From Chrysopilus asiliformis (taxonomy: Eukaryota > Arthropoda > Insecta > Diptera > Rhagionidae): a stretch of DNA of 64,000 bases. The first letter of the stretch is position 1, and the number at the start of each line of letters is the position of its first letter. The notes under the pieces were generated by a model. It saw only the letters and a program-made list of their open reading frames with translations. It made no database searches and was not told the origin of the DNA. The position numbers and the translations under genes were made by a program. Location: contig OZ035964.1 of assembly GCA_964034945.1 (NCBI GenBank), positions 2,691,607-2,755,606 on the forward strand, written 5' to 3'. Shown in pieces: positions 34,555 through 46,700 of this stretch.

Positions 34555-36822
34555 CGTCTAAAAATTCGAGAAAAATATTTCCCGGATAGAACAGGTCTCG
34601 AAAATATTTTTCCTATTCAGAACAAGCGAGTAAAAATTCGAGAAAAATATTTCCCGGATAGAAAAGGTCTCGGAAATATTTTTCCTACTCAGAGCAAGCC
34701 TCTAAAAATTCGAGAAAAATATTTCCCGGATAGAAAAGGTCTCGGAAATATTTTTCCTATTCAGAACAAGCGAGTAAAAATTCGAGAAAAATATTTCCCG
34801 GATAGAAAAGGTCTCGGAAATATTTTTCCTACTCAGTGCAAGCATCTAAAAATTCGAGAAAAATATTTCCCGAATAGAAAAGATCTCGGAAATATTTTTC
34901 CTATACAGAACAAGCGAGTAAAAATTCGAGAAAAATATTTCTCGAATAGAAAAGGTCTCGGAAAATTTTTTCCTATTCAGAACAAGCGAGTAAAAATTCG
35001 AGAAAAATATTTCCCGAATAGAAAAGGTCTCGGAAATATTTTTCCTACTCAGAGCAAGCATCTAAAAATTCGAGATAAATATTTCCCGAATAGAAAAGGT
35101 CTCGGAAAATTTTTTCCTATTCAGAACAAGCGAGTAAAAATTCGAGAAAAATATTTCCCGGATAGAAAAGGTCTCGAAAATATTTTTCCTATTCAGAACA
35201 AGCGAGTAAAAATTCGAGAAAAATATTTCCCGGATAGAAAAGGTCTCGGAAATATTTTTCCTATTCAGAACAAGCGAGTAAAAATTCGGGAAAAATATTT
35301 CCCGAATAGAAAAGATCTCGGAAATATTTTTCCTACTCAGAGCAAGCCTCTAAAAATTCGAGAAAAATATTTCCCGAATAGAAAAGGTCTCGGAAATATT
35401 TTCCCTATTCAAAACAAGCGAGTAAAAATTCGAGAAAAATATTTCCCGGATAGAAAAGGTCTCGGAAATATTTTTCCTATTCAGAACAAGCGAGTAAAAA
35501 TTCGAGAAAAATATTTCCCGGACAGAAAAGGTCTCGGAAATATTTGTCCTATTCAGAACAAGCGAGTAAAAATTCGAGAAAAATATTTCCCGGATAGAAA
35601 AGGTCTCGGAAATATTTTTCCTATTCAGAACTAGCGAGTAAAAATTCGAGAAGAATATTTCCAGGATAGAAAAGGTTTCCAAAATATTTTTCCTACTCAG
35701 AGCAAGCAACTAAAAATTGGAGAAAAATATTTCCCGGATAGAAAAGGTCTCGGAAATATTTTTCCTATTCAGAACAAGCGAGTAAAAATTCGAGAAAAAT
35801 ATTTCCCGTACAGAAAAGGTCTCGGAAATATTTGTCCTATTCAGAACAAGCGAGTAAAAATTCGAGAAAAATATTTCCCGGATAGAAAAGGTCTCGGAAA
35901 TATTTTTCCTACTCCGAGCAAACCTCTAAAAATTCGAGAAAAATATTTCCCGGATAGAAAAGATCTCGGAAATATTTTTCCTACTCAGAACAAGCGAGTA
36001 AAAATTCGAGTAAAAAATATTTCCCGGATAGCAAAGATCTCGAAAATATTTTTCCTACTAGGAACAAGCGAGTAAAAATTCGAGAAAAATATTTCCCGGA
36101 TAGAAAAGATCTCGGAAATATTTTTCCTATTCAGAACAAGCCTTTGAAAATTCGAGAAAAATATCTCCCGGATAGAAAAGGGCTCGGAAATATTTTTCCA
36201 ATTCAGAACAAGCCTTTAAAAATTCGAGAAAAATATTTCCCGGATAGAAAAGATCTCGGAAATATTTTTCCTACTAGGAACAAGCGAGTAAAAATTCGAG
36301 AAAAATATTTCCCGGATAGAAAAGGTCTCGGAAATGTTTTTCCTACTCAGAACAAGCGAGTAAAAATTCGAGAAAAATATTTCCCGAATAGAAAAGGTCT
36401 CGGAAATATTTGTCCTACTCAGAGCAAGCCTCTAAAAATTCGAGAAAAATATTTTCCGAATAGAAAAGGTCTCGGAAATATTTTTCCTAATCAGAACAAG
36501 CGAGTAAAAATTCGAGAAAAATATTTCCCGGATAGAAAAGATCTCGGAAATATTTTTCCTATTCAGAACAAGCGAGTAAAAATTCGAGAAAAATATTTCC
36601 CGGATAGAAAAGGGCTCGGAAATATTTTTCGTACTAAGAACAAGCCTCTAAAAATTCGAGAAAAATATTTCCCGTGTCGAAAAGATCTTGGAAATATTTT
36701 TCCAATTCAGAACAAGCCTTTAAAAATTCGAGAAAAATATCTCCCGGATAGAAAAGATCTCGGAAATATTTTTCCTACTCAGAACAAGCGAGTAAAAATT
36801 CGAGAAAAATATTTTCTGCTTG
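34555..36822 (+). repeat. 72-bp satellite array 2
   Basis: About 31 monomers of the 72-bp unit in the same orientation as array 1. Variants include TTCCCGAATAG and CTATTCAGAAC. The array ends with the same GAAAAATATTTTCTGCTTGA junction as array 1. Confidence 0.97.
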
Positions 36823-37103
36823 AAAAAGCCTCCCAAATTCCATGGACAAATTTTTTTTCGTGTGTAAAATGCCTTCAAAATATCAGGGAAAATTTTTACC
36901 GCTTGGAAAAGGCCTCCAAAAATTCCGAAAAAAGTTTACTATGTCGAAATTGCCTTTAATCTCAATTTTAAAGAAGATTTTCTTATTTAGAGAACTTTTT
37001 GGAAAATCCTAGAAAAAACTATTTTGTGCAGAAAACCCCCTAAGAAAAATCGGAAAATTTGTTTCAAGTTCTAATTTCGTTTTTTTAAATTAAAAAGTCA
37101 AAA
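36823..37103 (+). repeat. Spacer S, copy after array 2
   Basis: Near-identical to 32886-33167, in the same order and orientation relative to the array. Confidence 0.9.
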
Positions 37104-37428
37104 ATTTTTTCCATAAAATACCTTAGAAAAAATACCTGCAGGAGATGCAATCCACTGGGTGTAAAAATTGCGATAATTTAGATTATTCCAGACTCAGAAG
37201 TTCCCTTTCTCGAACCCTTCTAGCCCTGCTTCCAAACGAAGGAATTCCTAGCGCGGTGCATGATGTGCATGACGTCATCCGCTGAGCCACACACGCACCC
37301 ACACACCAAGGTGTCCACCGCACAACTGGTGGTCAGCTGTCGCTCATCCTTCGTGTGCCCCACCACCCACCCACCCCCCACCAACCGACAGGTTGTAGAG
37401 TCGAATTTTTCAAAGGAATAGAAATCTT
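37104..37428 (+). repeat. Array-boundary module C, copy 3
   Basis: Starts TTCCATAAAATACCTTAGAA. It contains TGACGTCA at 37270-37277 and the ACACACCAAGGTGTCCACCG block, and ends in a CCCACC-rich tail with CCGACAGG. Homology to copy 2 stops soon after at about 37428. Confidence 0.92.
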
Positions 37429-39317
37429 TTTATGGAAATTTCCAGAAAAAATAGAAAATGTCAGGATCTTTGGGAAGGGATGAAAATAGGAATCTCTCAT
37501 CAGTTGCAACTTATTGGGAAATGTTTAGAAATATTTCTCTGTCGGACAACGAAATTTCCTTTTAGTCCCAAAATAAAAAGATTGTACATTTTTTTCAATT
37601 TTTCTAATGGTTTGAAAACTTGAAAGTCATTTTCCAATCACGAATCAACCTTAAAGAGTAGAGAAATTAGAAGAGCGGTAGTAAGAAATTGCTAAAAAAA
37701 ATGAAAGAACACTCAAATCACCTCACGCTTAAAATGTTTCCCACAATTCCTTCTAATTGTGCACATTGTATAAGAAAATTAGACAATTTCCCAGCAACGA
37801 AACTTTTCCGAATTCAAATGTTTCGCGCCATCAGGAGAATTGAAATTTATGTCGTAATTTTCGTGCAAGGTGTCGCAGCGGTCGTCTTGCCGCCATTGAA
37901 ATCGCGCCGAGAAAATTTTTAGTTTTTTCAGGAAATAAAATTAAGGAAATACAAAAAAAAAACTTGCCGGAAACGGTGATTTTCTTTTAGTAAAACCATT
38001 TCCCAATTTCCAGTGATTCCTTTCATAATGAAAAATGTTTTAAATTCGCTATAGCACACGAAATTCAATGGAAATGCGAGCACGGAAAAACCGACAAACC
38101 ACCATTTTTATTTAGATTTCCTTGACGAATTTTACAATTTTCATAAAAATATTCAACACTTTGTTTGGCACTAAAGTTTGTGAAAAACGTTAGAAATTAA
38201 TTTAAATTAGATCACTTTTCTTAAAATTGCAAAAAAAATCCACTTTTTATTGGAGAGAAAACCCCAAAATTCGAGGGTAAAATTGGTAAACAAATTTCGA
38301 AAAAAAACCAACGCTTGGAAATCGAATATTTTACCACTTTAGGATGCGAAAATCACTCAACTCACTATTATTCACTAAATTACCAGCGATTTGAAGTCTT
38401 TTCCAGACAAAATAAATTGATTTCTCTTAAGCCGGCTTTTGAGAGCAATGGCGGAAAACGATCTCGGACTAAAACTGACGTTTAGTTGAGAACTGAAGCG
38501 ACATCTGCATGTTGAAATCGGGCGGCATTTATAATTTGAAATGGGAAATTTATTCGAATAAGAAATTATGGTTTTTAATGATGAAATAACTTCAGTTTTG
38601 ATGTTTTATTTTGCTTTAATACAAAATAGGGCATAAGGAAATCGTTTTTCCTGTAGGAAAATCCTTTTTGTGGGGTAAAATTCGCTTACAAAATTGATCC
38701 ATAAATTTTAAGTTCATAAAAAATGGAAGAAAAAATTCCAGCGCAGAAAACGCCGTAAACAAAAATTAGGAAAAGAATTTCTCGCGATTTTTAAATTCAC
38801 TGTCAAGTTTCCTGTTTTGTATTAGAAAAGTCATTTCAATGAAATTTACAAAAATCAACAAAATTGTTGTTAATTACTTTCCATTTCCCCTTCTACTGAT
38901 CAATCCAGGGCAAGGGCAAGGGCACTGACTAAAAATCGATCAAAAATACTAACAGAGGATAAAATTGTTAAACCGAATGAATCGGTTTTTCACAGTTGTG
39001 TGACCGGTTGCTATCTCCATTCTAAAAGTGTTTGACGTACTTTAATGGGCAGCTCCCAATTTTTGTTTTCTTACTTTCTGAGATCTTGTACTAATTTTAT
39101 TAATTTTTGTTTGCATGTTAAACCTCATAAAATTAACAATATTTCGCGGAGTAGCTTTGAAGCTGTATATTAATAGAAAAAAGGAAAGAAACATGACAGA
39201 CTGACAAACAGACAGACAGACAAACTGACAGATACAAGCCATTACGCTTTTCATAAAGATTTTCAAAAAATTCAATTAAATTAAAATAAATGTAAGAAAA
39301 TAAAAAAAAACACTCAC
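37429..39317. other. Non-coding AT-rich stretch
   Basis: No secure gene. Two short stretches are richer in GC and CpG with GCCGCCATT/ATGGCGG motifs, at about 37800-37905 and 38420-38530, reminiscent of insect promoters on the minus strand. The first includes a 21-codon minus-strand frame starting at ATG 37896. A GACAGACAGACAGACAAACT tract lies near 39203-39235. Confidence 0.4.
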
Positions 39318-40470
39318 CAGGAATTGTTTTCTTTGTGGGCAGTGTTCCGTATGGAATTCCTCTCGAACCAATTTAAGTGGAAACCTTGAAAAAATCTGAA
39401 AATAAAAAAAAAGAAATTAGTCTTCATTTTATTCACAATTATGTTAAAACGCAAACAAAAACGAGGAAAAATAGAATAAAATGCCCACGTGGATTAATAG
39501 TGTTACAAAAATGGCAAAAAAGGATCCCAAATCCACATCAATCCTTTCGTCTTGAATTTCTGAGCCCCATGCGTCGCCATTTGGCCCCAACATCTAATGA
39601 ATCGAGTTCGACGCCTCCGTGCTAGTCTATGGTATTTTGACTAACAACATTCTTCGATGTGGAATTTTTAATTCATTAAAAAATAAAACTAGTTAACTTT
39701 TTTGAAATTTTAAGAATTCACAATTGCAGATTGGACCATTTTCTTCCAAAAACTGCAACAAATTAACCAGAATTCTTCCCCATATTAAAGTTCTATCGTA
39801 CTTATAAAAATGCCACAATTTTGACAGCCCAAGAGAGACGCCATAGTTTTGGTACGGAGGCGTCGAATTATTTCCAAAAAATCCCCAACGTTATGACACT
39901 AGAATAACATCCAAAAGAGTTCGATTTCACTTTCAATTTTCTAAAAGTATTTTTTACTAACTATTTCTTGATTTTTCCTTTCCTTAAACTCATCATTTTC
40001 GATCTTTTCGCATTGATGTTTCAAAAATAGCCCACAGCCGGAAATCTGGCACAACCAGCGACCGGAAATGGAACGAAGTCACAAACTGCAGCAATTTTTG
40101 AAGAATGAAAAAAACACACACGCACACACACTTAGGGATTTATTTTGTTAAGGTTTTTTAAGCCCTGAAAAAGTGCGAAAATCCGTTTTTTTGTCATTAC
40201 AGGAAAAGGGAAACGTCCACAAACTTCTTTTTCATAAAATGACGAAAAATGGATAAGATCCCCATCGTTGCGATCCCTTATCGAAATATTCCGAAAGTAT
40301 TGAACTTTTTTCCGAAAATTTTCCTCTTAACGACACTAAAATAACAATCAAAAGCGCCCGGAGTATTAAACTAATTTTTTAACATGTTTGTTTACGTTTT
40401 AAATGCATTTTTTCACTCACGGTGCAGTCATTTTTTCCCGATGTGAACTTCGATTCGACCGATCCGCCAT
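39318..40470 (-). CDS. Hypothetical gene start, two exons
   Basis: Exon 1 begins at ATG 40470 in context AAAATGGCGG and runs 50 nt to 40421, followed by a consensus donor GTGAGTG. Exon 2 is 39395-39318 (78 nt), with acceptor TTTTCAG and donor TG|GTGAGTG. The phases agree (2 and 2) and the joined frame is open: MADRSNRSSHREKMTAP, then a segment with FHLNWFERNSIRNTAHKENN. The third exon is not identified. A TTTTTAG acceptor near 38943 would continue in frame into a Cys/Pro-rich tail, but is weakly supported. A decayed copy of exon 2 at 33532-33613 keeps the same frame except for a stop. The family is not recognised. Confidence 0.35.
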
Positions 40471-41020
40471 TTTACGTTCTTCGTTTTGGTGCGTTTCAAA
40501 AATGGGGTGGTCGTTTTAAAAAAAATTGCGGGTGCGTTCAAGTTTGTTGTATTTTTTTTTTAAAGAAATTACCCAAATTGATCCTTTGGAATTCATAATA
40601 ATAGGATCATAAAAATATTTGCGATCTTTTTAAATGGCGAGAAATGTCGTAAATAAAAAATTAAACTGGCAAAAATGTGTGCAGCGCGGGTGAAATTTCG
40701 TAATTAAAAAGTCGATAATGATTTTTGTGGCGTTTCCATTCAAAATTGTGTGATGAAAGCGGGATTTTTGTAGGAATTGATGTAGAAAAAATTTGGAAAT
40801 TTTGCCTGTGAATTAAAACGCAGAAAAAATCCTAGAATCAGCATATTAAACGATGATTAAAGGTAGAACCAGAAACATATGTCCGTGCGTCCGCCATGCG
40901 TCCGTCACGTTGACAGTTCGATGCGGTCAAAGTAAAATCAACGGGCTGCTATGAGTACTCCCCTAATAATGCGTTTGTCCGATGCGGCAACGCATAGAGT
41001 AGGTCGACCTGCTACTTTTA
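40471..41020. other. Non-coding stretch upstream of hypothetical gene
   Basis: AT-rich with no coding signature. The part near 40880-40960 holds the repeated TGCGTCCG and a short GC-rich patch. It could include the promoter of the minus-strand gene beginning at 40470, but no TATA or Inr is convincing. Confidence 0.3.
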
Positions 41021-41024
41021 GGGA

Positions 41025-41115
41025 GATGTCCCACTGGCGAATCAGCTCCTGCAGCTGCCTGATCCCGACATCAGGTCGGGCAGCTGCAGGACTTGATTCG
41101 ATCAGTTGACATGGC
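41025..41115. other. Long imperfect hairpin
   Basis: Inverted arms of about 40 nt flank a short loop. The inner stem is CCTGCAGCTG (41049-41058) with CAGCTGCAGG (41081-41090), and inside it CCCGAC pairs with GTCGGG around loop ATCAG. The outer stem continues as CGAATCA pairing with TGATTCG and TGTC with GACA. Close by are AGGTCGACCT (41011-41020) and a further GATCAGCTGACC. It may be a MITE core or a transcribed hairpin. No microRNA is recognised. Confidence 0.6.
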
Positions 41116-41321
41116 ACACTGAACTGGGATCAGCTGACCTCAAACGTCAAAATGTCGGACTCGGAGGAAGAACTTCTCCTTATTTCTCTGCTAAAAAACT
41201 GAATCTGTGCAATCGTACAAGCATCTACCTTTTCCTACAGCTTGTACGATTCCTGTGCTTAATTTTTCCTATCCTATTCGAAAAATTGGAAAAAAATATC
41301 ATAGAAAAGAACTTAGAAACA

Positions 41322-41445
41322 AAATGAGAATAAATAGAAAAAAAATGAGAATAAATAGAAAAAAGTGACAAAAAAATAGAAAAAGTGACAAAAAAATAGA
41401 AAAAATGACAAAAATTAGAAAAAAGTGAAAAAAATGAGAAAAACA
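41322..41445. repeat. A-rich minisatellite
   Basis: Degenerate tandem units of about 17-20 bp: AATGAGAATAAATAGAAAAA twice, then GTGACAAAAAAATAGAAAAA several times. Confidence 0.75.
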
Positions 41446-43136
41446 TGAATCTAATTATGTTTACTTACAAGCAAAACAAAGATCTGTTACCCATTATTTT
41501 TAAATTGAATTTTCTTTATTTCCATGTATTTCCATCAGTTTTTTTTTTTGATACATATATAATATTTATTTCATTATACTTAATTATATATACATATATT
41601 TTTTTACGTTTTTTTTCTTGTTACTCTTTTTTTTAGTTAAATACATAATTACTTATGTTTCATATTGGATTAATTTATCACAGAGTTGTTAAATAATTTT
41701 CCATTAAAAATTAGTCACTTGTTCAATAATAACTATAGCTTTTTCTTTGTCTCTCTTTCTATTTTTTCTCTCTCTTATATATTTTTTCTATCTTTCTTAT
41801 TCGTTTTTTTTAATGTAATTTTGATCCTGCTCAAATCTCACGACGGACCCTACGCCAAATCGCATGAATTTACTGTAACTTATTTGAAGTTCTCCGGTGT
41901 AAATTTTATGCAATGGCGTAATTTTATGGGATGTCTGGAATCTTGGGAGTCCCAAAGAGAAGATCTTCAATTTTTCACTTGAAGGTGATTAAAAATTGTG
42001 AATTTTTCGCTGGCCGTAACTATGTTTGAGGAAAGAGGAGACGCGATTGAGCGGAATTTGGAATTACGCCACAGCCGTAATTATAGGGTATACAAGACAT
42101 AGACGCCAATCTTGAAGCGGGTGATTCATTGGATAATTTCATGGCAAAAGAAATTGTTTAAGAGCGTTGATGAAAATCGGTTCTCTTTCTTAGAGAACTT
42201 GTAGTTCTGTGCAAAATATATACCGACACTTCGCCTCCCCCGCCCGCTCCGACACCATTTTTTGTTTCATAAATTCTCAAAAAGAAATATCCCAACTGGA
42301 CTGGTTCTCAGTTCTCACAGGTGGGACGATTCTCAGGGGCAGAGGTGAGAAATTTAACGAAAAAAAGTTTTTGGTCAAAGATTTTTTTGTGAAAACCGAG
42401 GGTAGAAAACTGCGTGACATACTTTATAAGTAGGGTTTTTTGTTCTGTTCGAATCCGGGGTGAGCGGGGCGGGGTGCGGAAGGGCAAATTTTTAATGCCT
42501 CACAATTGGCCGAAAAATGTGAAACAACTGCTGAAAAACTATCTTATATCCCAACTATTTTCCAAAAGAAGTGAATTTTTCTGTCACTTTTTGTGGTGGT
42601 GTTTTCCTTTAGAATTCGAGACAAGTTGCGCCGCAGGCAACATTTTCAGAGAGAAGTATAGGTAATAAACAAAAACCTTATAATAAAATCCACAACAGGT
42701 GATTTTTTTTAAAATAAAGACAAAATATAAAAGAAAAAAAGTTCTCCTTGGAGGCGAAACATCAGCAGTATGAGGAGACGAGACAAAGGGGGGGGGGGGG
42801 GGGGGGGATTATTTACTTCCGGTGCCTTTTTCTACCGATTCCTTTTCACAATTAATGGAAAAACAAGAATTGGAAGTATAGAGACTTATGAAAAGATTGC
42901 ACCGCAGACGAAAACTCTCGGTTTCAATACTAAATCGACACAAACTTAGATTTCCGGGGACGCCGAGGCAATATGCCTAAATCCGGGACGTATGGTCAAC
43001 CGCCGCCTTTAGTGGCTGCCTATAAAATACGTCAAACATGCAAATATTTAGGATGGAGAGGGAAGGGCCTGCAATAAAGTGACGACACGACGGTATTAAA
43101 CCTCATGCCAAAAATCGTGAGAAAGCGTTGGTTTTT
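41446..43136. other. AT-rich non-coding stretch
   Basis: No gene is supported. It contains a pure G tract of 20 (42788-42807), a GCGCCGCAGGC motif at about 42630 that recurs near 62505-62575, and GC-richer sequence near 42960-43020 without a coding frame. Confidence 0.4.
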
Positions 43137-43142
43137 TTTATT
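43137..43142 (-). terminator. Candidate poly(A) signal for neprilysin
   Basis: AATAAA on the minus strand about 400 nt past the neprilysin stop codon. No exact AATAAA occurs closer to the stop, so this is a reasonable but unproven 3' end. Confidence 0.3.
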
Positions 43143-43539
43143 TTATCAAACACGTTTGTTTCTTGGAAGAGGTTTGCATACAATGTATTTTCCTTTGCTT
43201 GCTCACAACTCAAATGGTCGCGTACGAAATTAAAATTTCCCATCTAAAAAAAACTTTTCTTTTTTGTTCATTAAAATTCCTTAAAATTATGTCAGTGACT
43301 GTGGTTGAGCAGTGGTTGAGCAATGCTGATATTTTTTTTAACATTTCTAAAAATTAATTTTAATTTTTTTTGAGCTCTTCCATTCCTAAAAATTCATTTC
43401 AATTTTTTTGAGCTCTTGCATAAACACCAACTGCGGCCATTTTAATCGGGGCCATTTTGTTTAGGTTTTTTCAAGATTTTTTTTTCAATTTTTTTAATTA
43501 TTATTATTATTAATATGTTTGAAGAGAGAGATTAAATAT

Positions 43540-43716
43540 TTACCAAACTTCACACTTATTAATCGGATTCATTCTTGAGCCTAATGGACAATTAAATTCT
43601 TGAGCAAATTCTTTTAAATTAGACAGTGGTCCAATGACACGGTATTTGGGGGGCGAATGTGGATCCTTCTCTATTTGTAAATTGGATGCTTCCTCTGTTA
43701 CTGATGAGCACCACAC
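43540..43716 (-). CDS. Neprilysin coding exon 10 (C-terminus)
   Basis: Encodes [20 protein letters not shown], the [13 protein letters not shown] segment and a NPINKCEVW end with the family's terminal Cys and Trp, then TAA at 43542-43540. Acceptor AATAAAG just upstream is pyrimidine-poor. Confidence 0.95.
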   Translation of the reverse strand: MWCSSVTEEASNLQIEKDPHSPPKYRVIGPLSNLKEFAQEFNCPLGSRMNPINKCEVW

Positions 43717-46700
43717 CTTTATTCGAGAAAAAGTCAATAAGAAAATTTGTTTATTTCTAATAAAAAATAAAATTAAAAAATAAGTCACAATATTTAGCCT
43801 ATATTCCCGAAATACACTCAGAAAAATAATAAAGTTGATCCATTCTGGCTTGTAGCAGGAAAACGGAGTTATTACAACCTGTGAAATACTTATCTCCGGT
43901 CAAAGAGCCTGTAAGCTTCTGTATGAAGTGCCGTGTCCACGCTTGAGCACACGAGGTCTTCTAAAACTAACCTAATATATCGCAGATCAACCAGTGCAGC
44001 TCCTTGACCACTGCTTCACCCTGCTGCAGGTTAAATTTTTGAATTTCTCCCGCCACCAAGTAGACACATTTTTATTTTTGCTTGATGCAGGTTAACGCGC
44101 GCCTACCAACGGCTAAATTTACCTCCAGAAAGCCAGTAACGCCGTACGCAAGTCGACGACGATTTTTACCCCATTTTTTCTGAGTGTAGTCACAACATAT
44201 CTCAACCGCTAACGTCACGCATGACAGATATGCTGCTTCGGTTATAATTAGGGTGACCATTCGTTCAGGATTTCGCTATGTTTTCCCAACAACTGATTTT
44301 TTTCTCGGTTAATTTCGTTTTATAATACTTGCAGATAAAAATTGCACGCGAATTACACCACAGTTCGGCGACCTCAAAATCATCTTTCCGCAGGTTTCTT
44401 CGGGAAGGGGGAGGGTGGGGTATGTGGGTTCACGTTAGCTTTGCAGTACCATACCTGAGATTTCAAATACCAAATCCAAATCTAAGAAAAACAACAATGG
44501 CTAGGGGCCAATTGTCAAATACCTGATAAGGACAGACAAAATTTTTGTTTAAAAAAATCCATTTGTGCGGGGAGAGGGGGGAGGGAGTGATCCGATGGGA
44601 TTTTGATAGTATGGACCGATAACGTAAAATCATTTGTCCTTTTCACCAAACGACACCGAATTAGTCCCTCTTTTTCTTTTTAAATCGAATCTTTATGAGA
44701 CATCAGTAGAGCAGCAGGAGACGAGCCCAGGGGGGGAGTTGAAGAAATTATTTAATTATTTACTTCATGTTGCTTTTTTTACCTACTCCATTTCACAATC
44801 AATGGAAAAGCCAGAAGTGAATAAATGATTTTTCTGGATTTATGCTGGTAAAAATGGTTAAATTTATTGGAATTTTGTATTTTGTGAACATTTTCCGACT
44901 ATTTGGAGTAATGTTTTTAAAAAATTTCAAAATTGAAAATTTTTGAAATTTTCGAAAAAAAAAATCCTCAAGAAAATTTCACGTCTGGAGAAAATTTGTT
45001 TTTTTTTTTTAAAAACGTTCTACAGCTTCAGGAAAAACAGAAAATACACGTCCTTTAGAATCCTTTAAGCTATCAAAAACCATTTTCCGTGAGTCGATAG
45101 GCCAAAAATTACGAGAGAAACCGTCGGTTTTCCTAATGTTATATCCTCAAAATTGAATCCTTTTATCTCGAAAACGGCTCAAGGGATTTTCATGAAATTT
45201 GGAATCTTATAGTTTTCGGGGACAAGGAATCGATATCCGGTATCCTTTTTGGGGACAAAAGGATTTTTCAAGGACCTCGTCCTTGTACCGCCCACACCGT
45301 GCCGCCCCCCTCAAAAACGACACCGGATATCGATTCTCCATACCCGATAAACTCTAAGTTCTGAATTTCAGCCCGATCGGAGGACTTGAATTTTTCGTCC
45401 TTAAAAAAAGTGCAGGGGTACCCCTTGCGATATTTTCAATTTTTTGAAACGTCTCCGATTTAGCTGAAAATTGGCATAGGGGGGTTTTTCAGGCATCTGA
45501 TCAAGTTTTCCGATATCACCGATGATTTGGGCGGTGGTGCAGGGGGCGGAGGTTTCTTACGAAAAATTGAATTTTCACAAAAACGAATTAGGCTCCCTTT
45601 TTCTTTTTAAATCGATTATCGCTTTCTTCAAATTTTCCGGATATAAATCTCATGTACCCCCACAGTGATCTTGTAAGCCCTCGATATTAGTTTGACAAAA
45701 TCAAAGGAATTCGATTAAATTGTTTGCCGTAGCACATTTCTTAATTTTTATTTTCAAATGACCTTTTCAACACGGAAAAAGATGCGATTACCGGAGCTGG
45801 ATAAAAAAAATCTCCGAAATAAGATTCTAGCCTTTAAAAATTGTATCCATTATTCCCCGGTCCCTTTTTAAACCTCTCTCCTGCTATCTCGCGGACCGCT
45901 GAAGGGATTTTGATCGGATTTCTAGCAGACAATTGGTTGTTTTAGTGTAAGCAAAATTGAGCTGTTTTGTGTAAGCCGCCTGCTCTCACCTTCCCACGCC
46001 CACCATTATCAAATCCCCAATTGTGACAAAAAAAACTGTATGGTCACCCCAATTACAATAATCATGTCTGTCTTTACAAAAAGCAGTCTTATAGTCTGTC
46101 AGAATCTCGATTTTTCTCGAAACTTCTTGGTGAATGAAACTTCAAACAAAAAATCTATATTAACTTGACTATCCCCTCACCCCACACTTACTTGGGCAAA
46201 TGACACGAAAAACAGCTGACGATGCGTCATATTTAGGCCAGGCAGCGTCAGTTTATCAGCTTCTTTTTCATTTTTCGAATTAATGTATGCGTGAAATGCT
46301 GCCTTCAGTCCGCCGTTATCTGCAATATTTTCACCTGGAAAAGATTTTTTTTTAATAAAAAAAACAAACAGGAAAAGGATTTTTAAACTCTTTTAGAAGG
46401 GGAATTTTTTTTAAATGGTCTTTAACCAATGTTGCGCGAAACCAAAGGAGCTTTTCGAGCCTCTGATTAAGAATCCGTTGTCCGCTTTTCGATATAACTA
46501 ATGGTTTGAGCGTTGTGACTGACGACAGACTGACAGACTGACAGAAATTACTTATGGGGCAGTCCACAGAATACGTCACACATTATTGGCGGATCAGCGC
46601 GTAAATGCGTGTCGTAGGGAAGGCAAGGGGAGAGGGGGAAAATGTGAAAACAACAACATAAAAATTACCTAAAGTCTGTTTGCCATTTAAAGTCTTTCCA

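Noticed and set aside
36144..36959. 271-codon frame across 72-bp satellite array 2
   Set aside because: 72 is a multiple of three, so one stop-free frame repeats unit after unit. Array 1, with the same monomer, has no long frame, so there is no sign of selection for coding.
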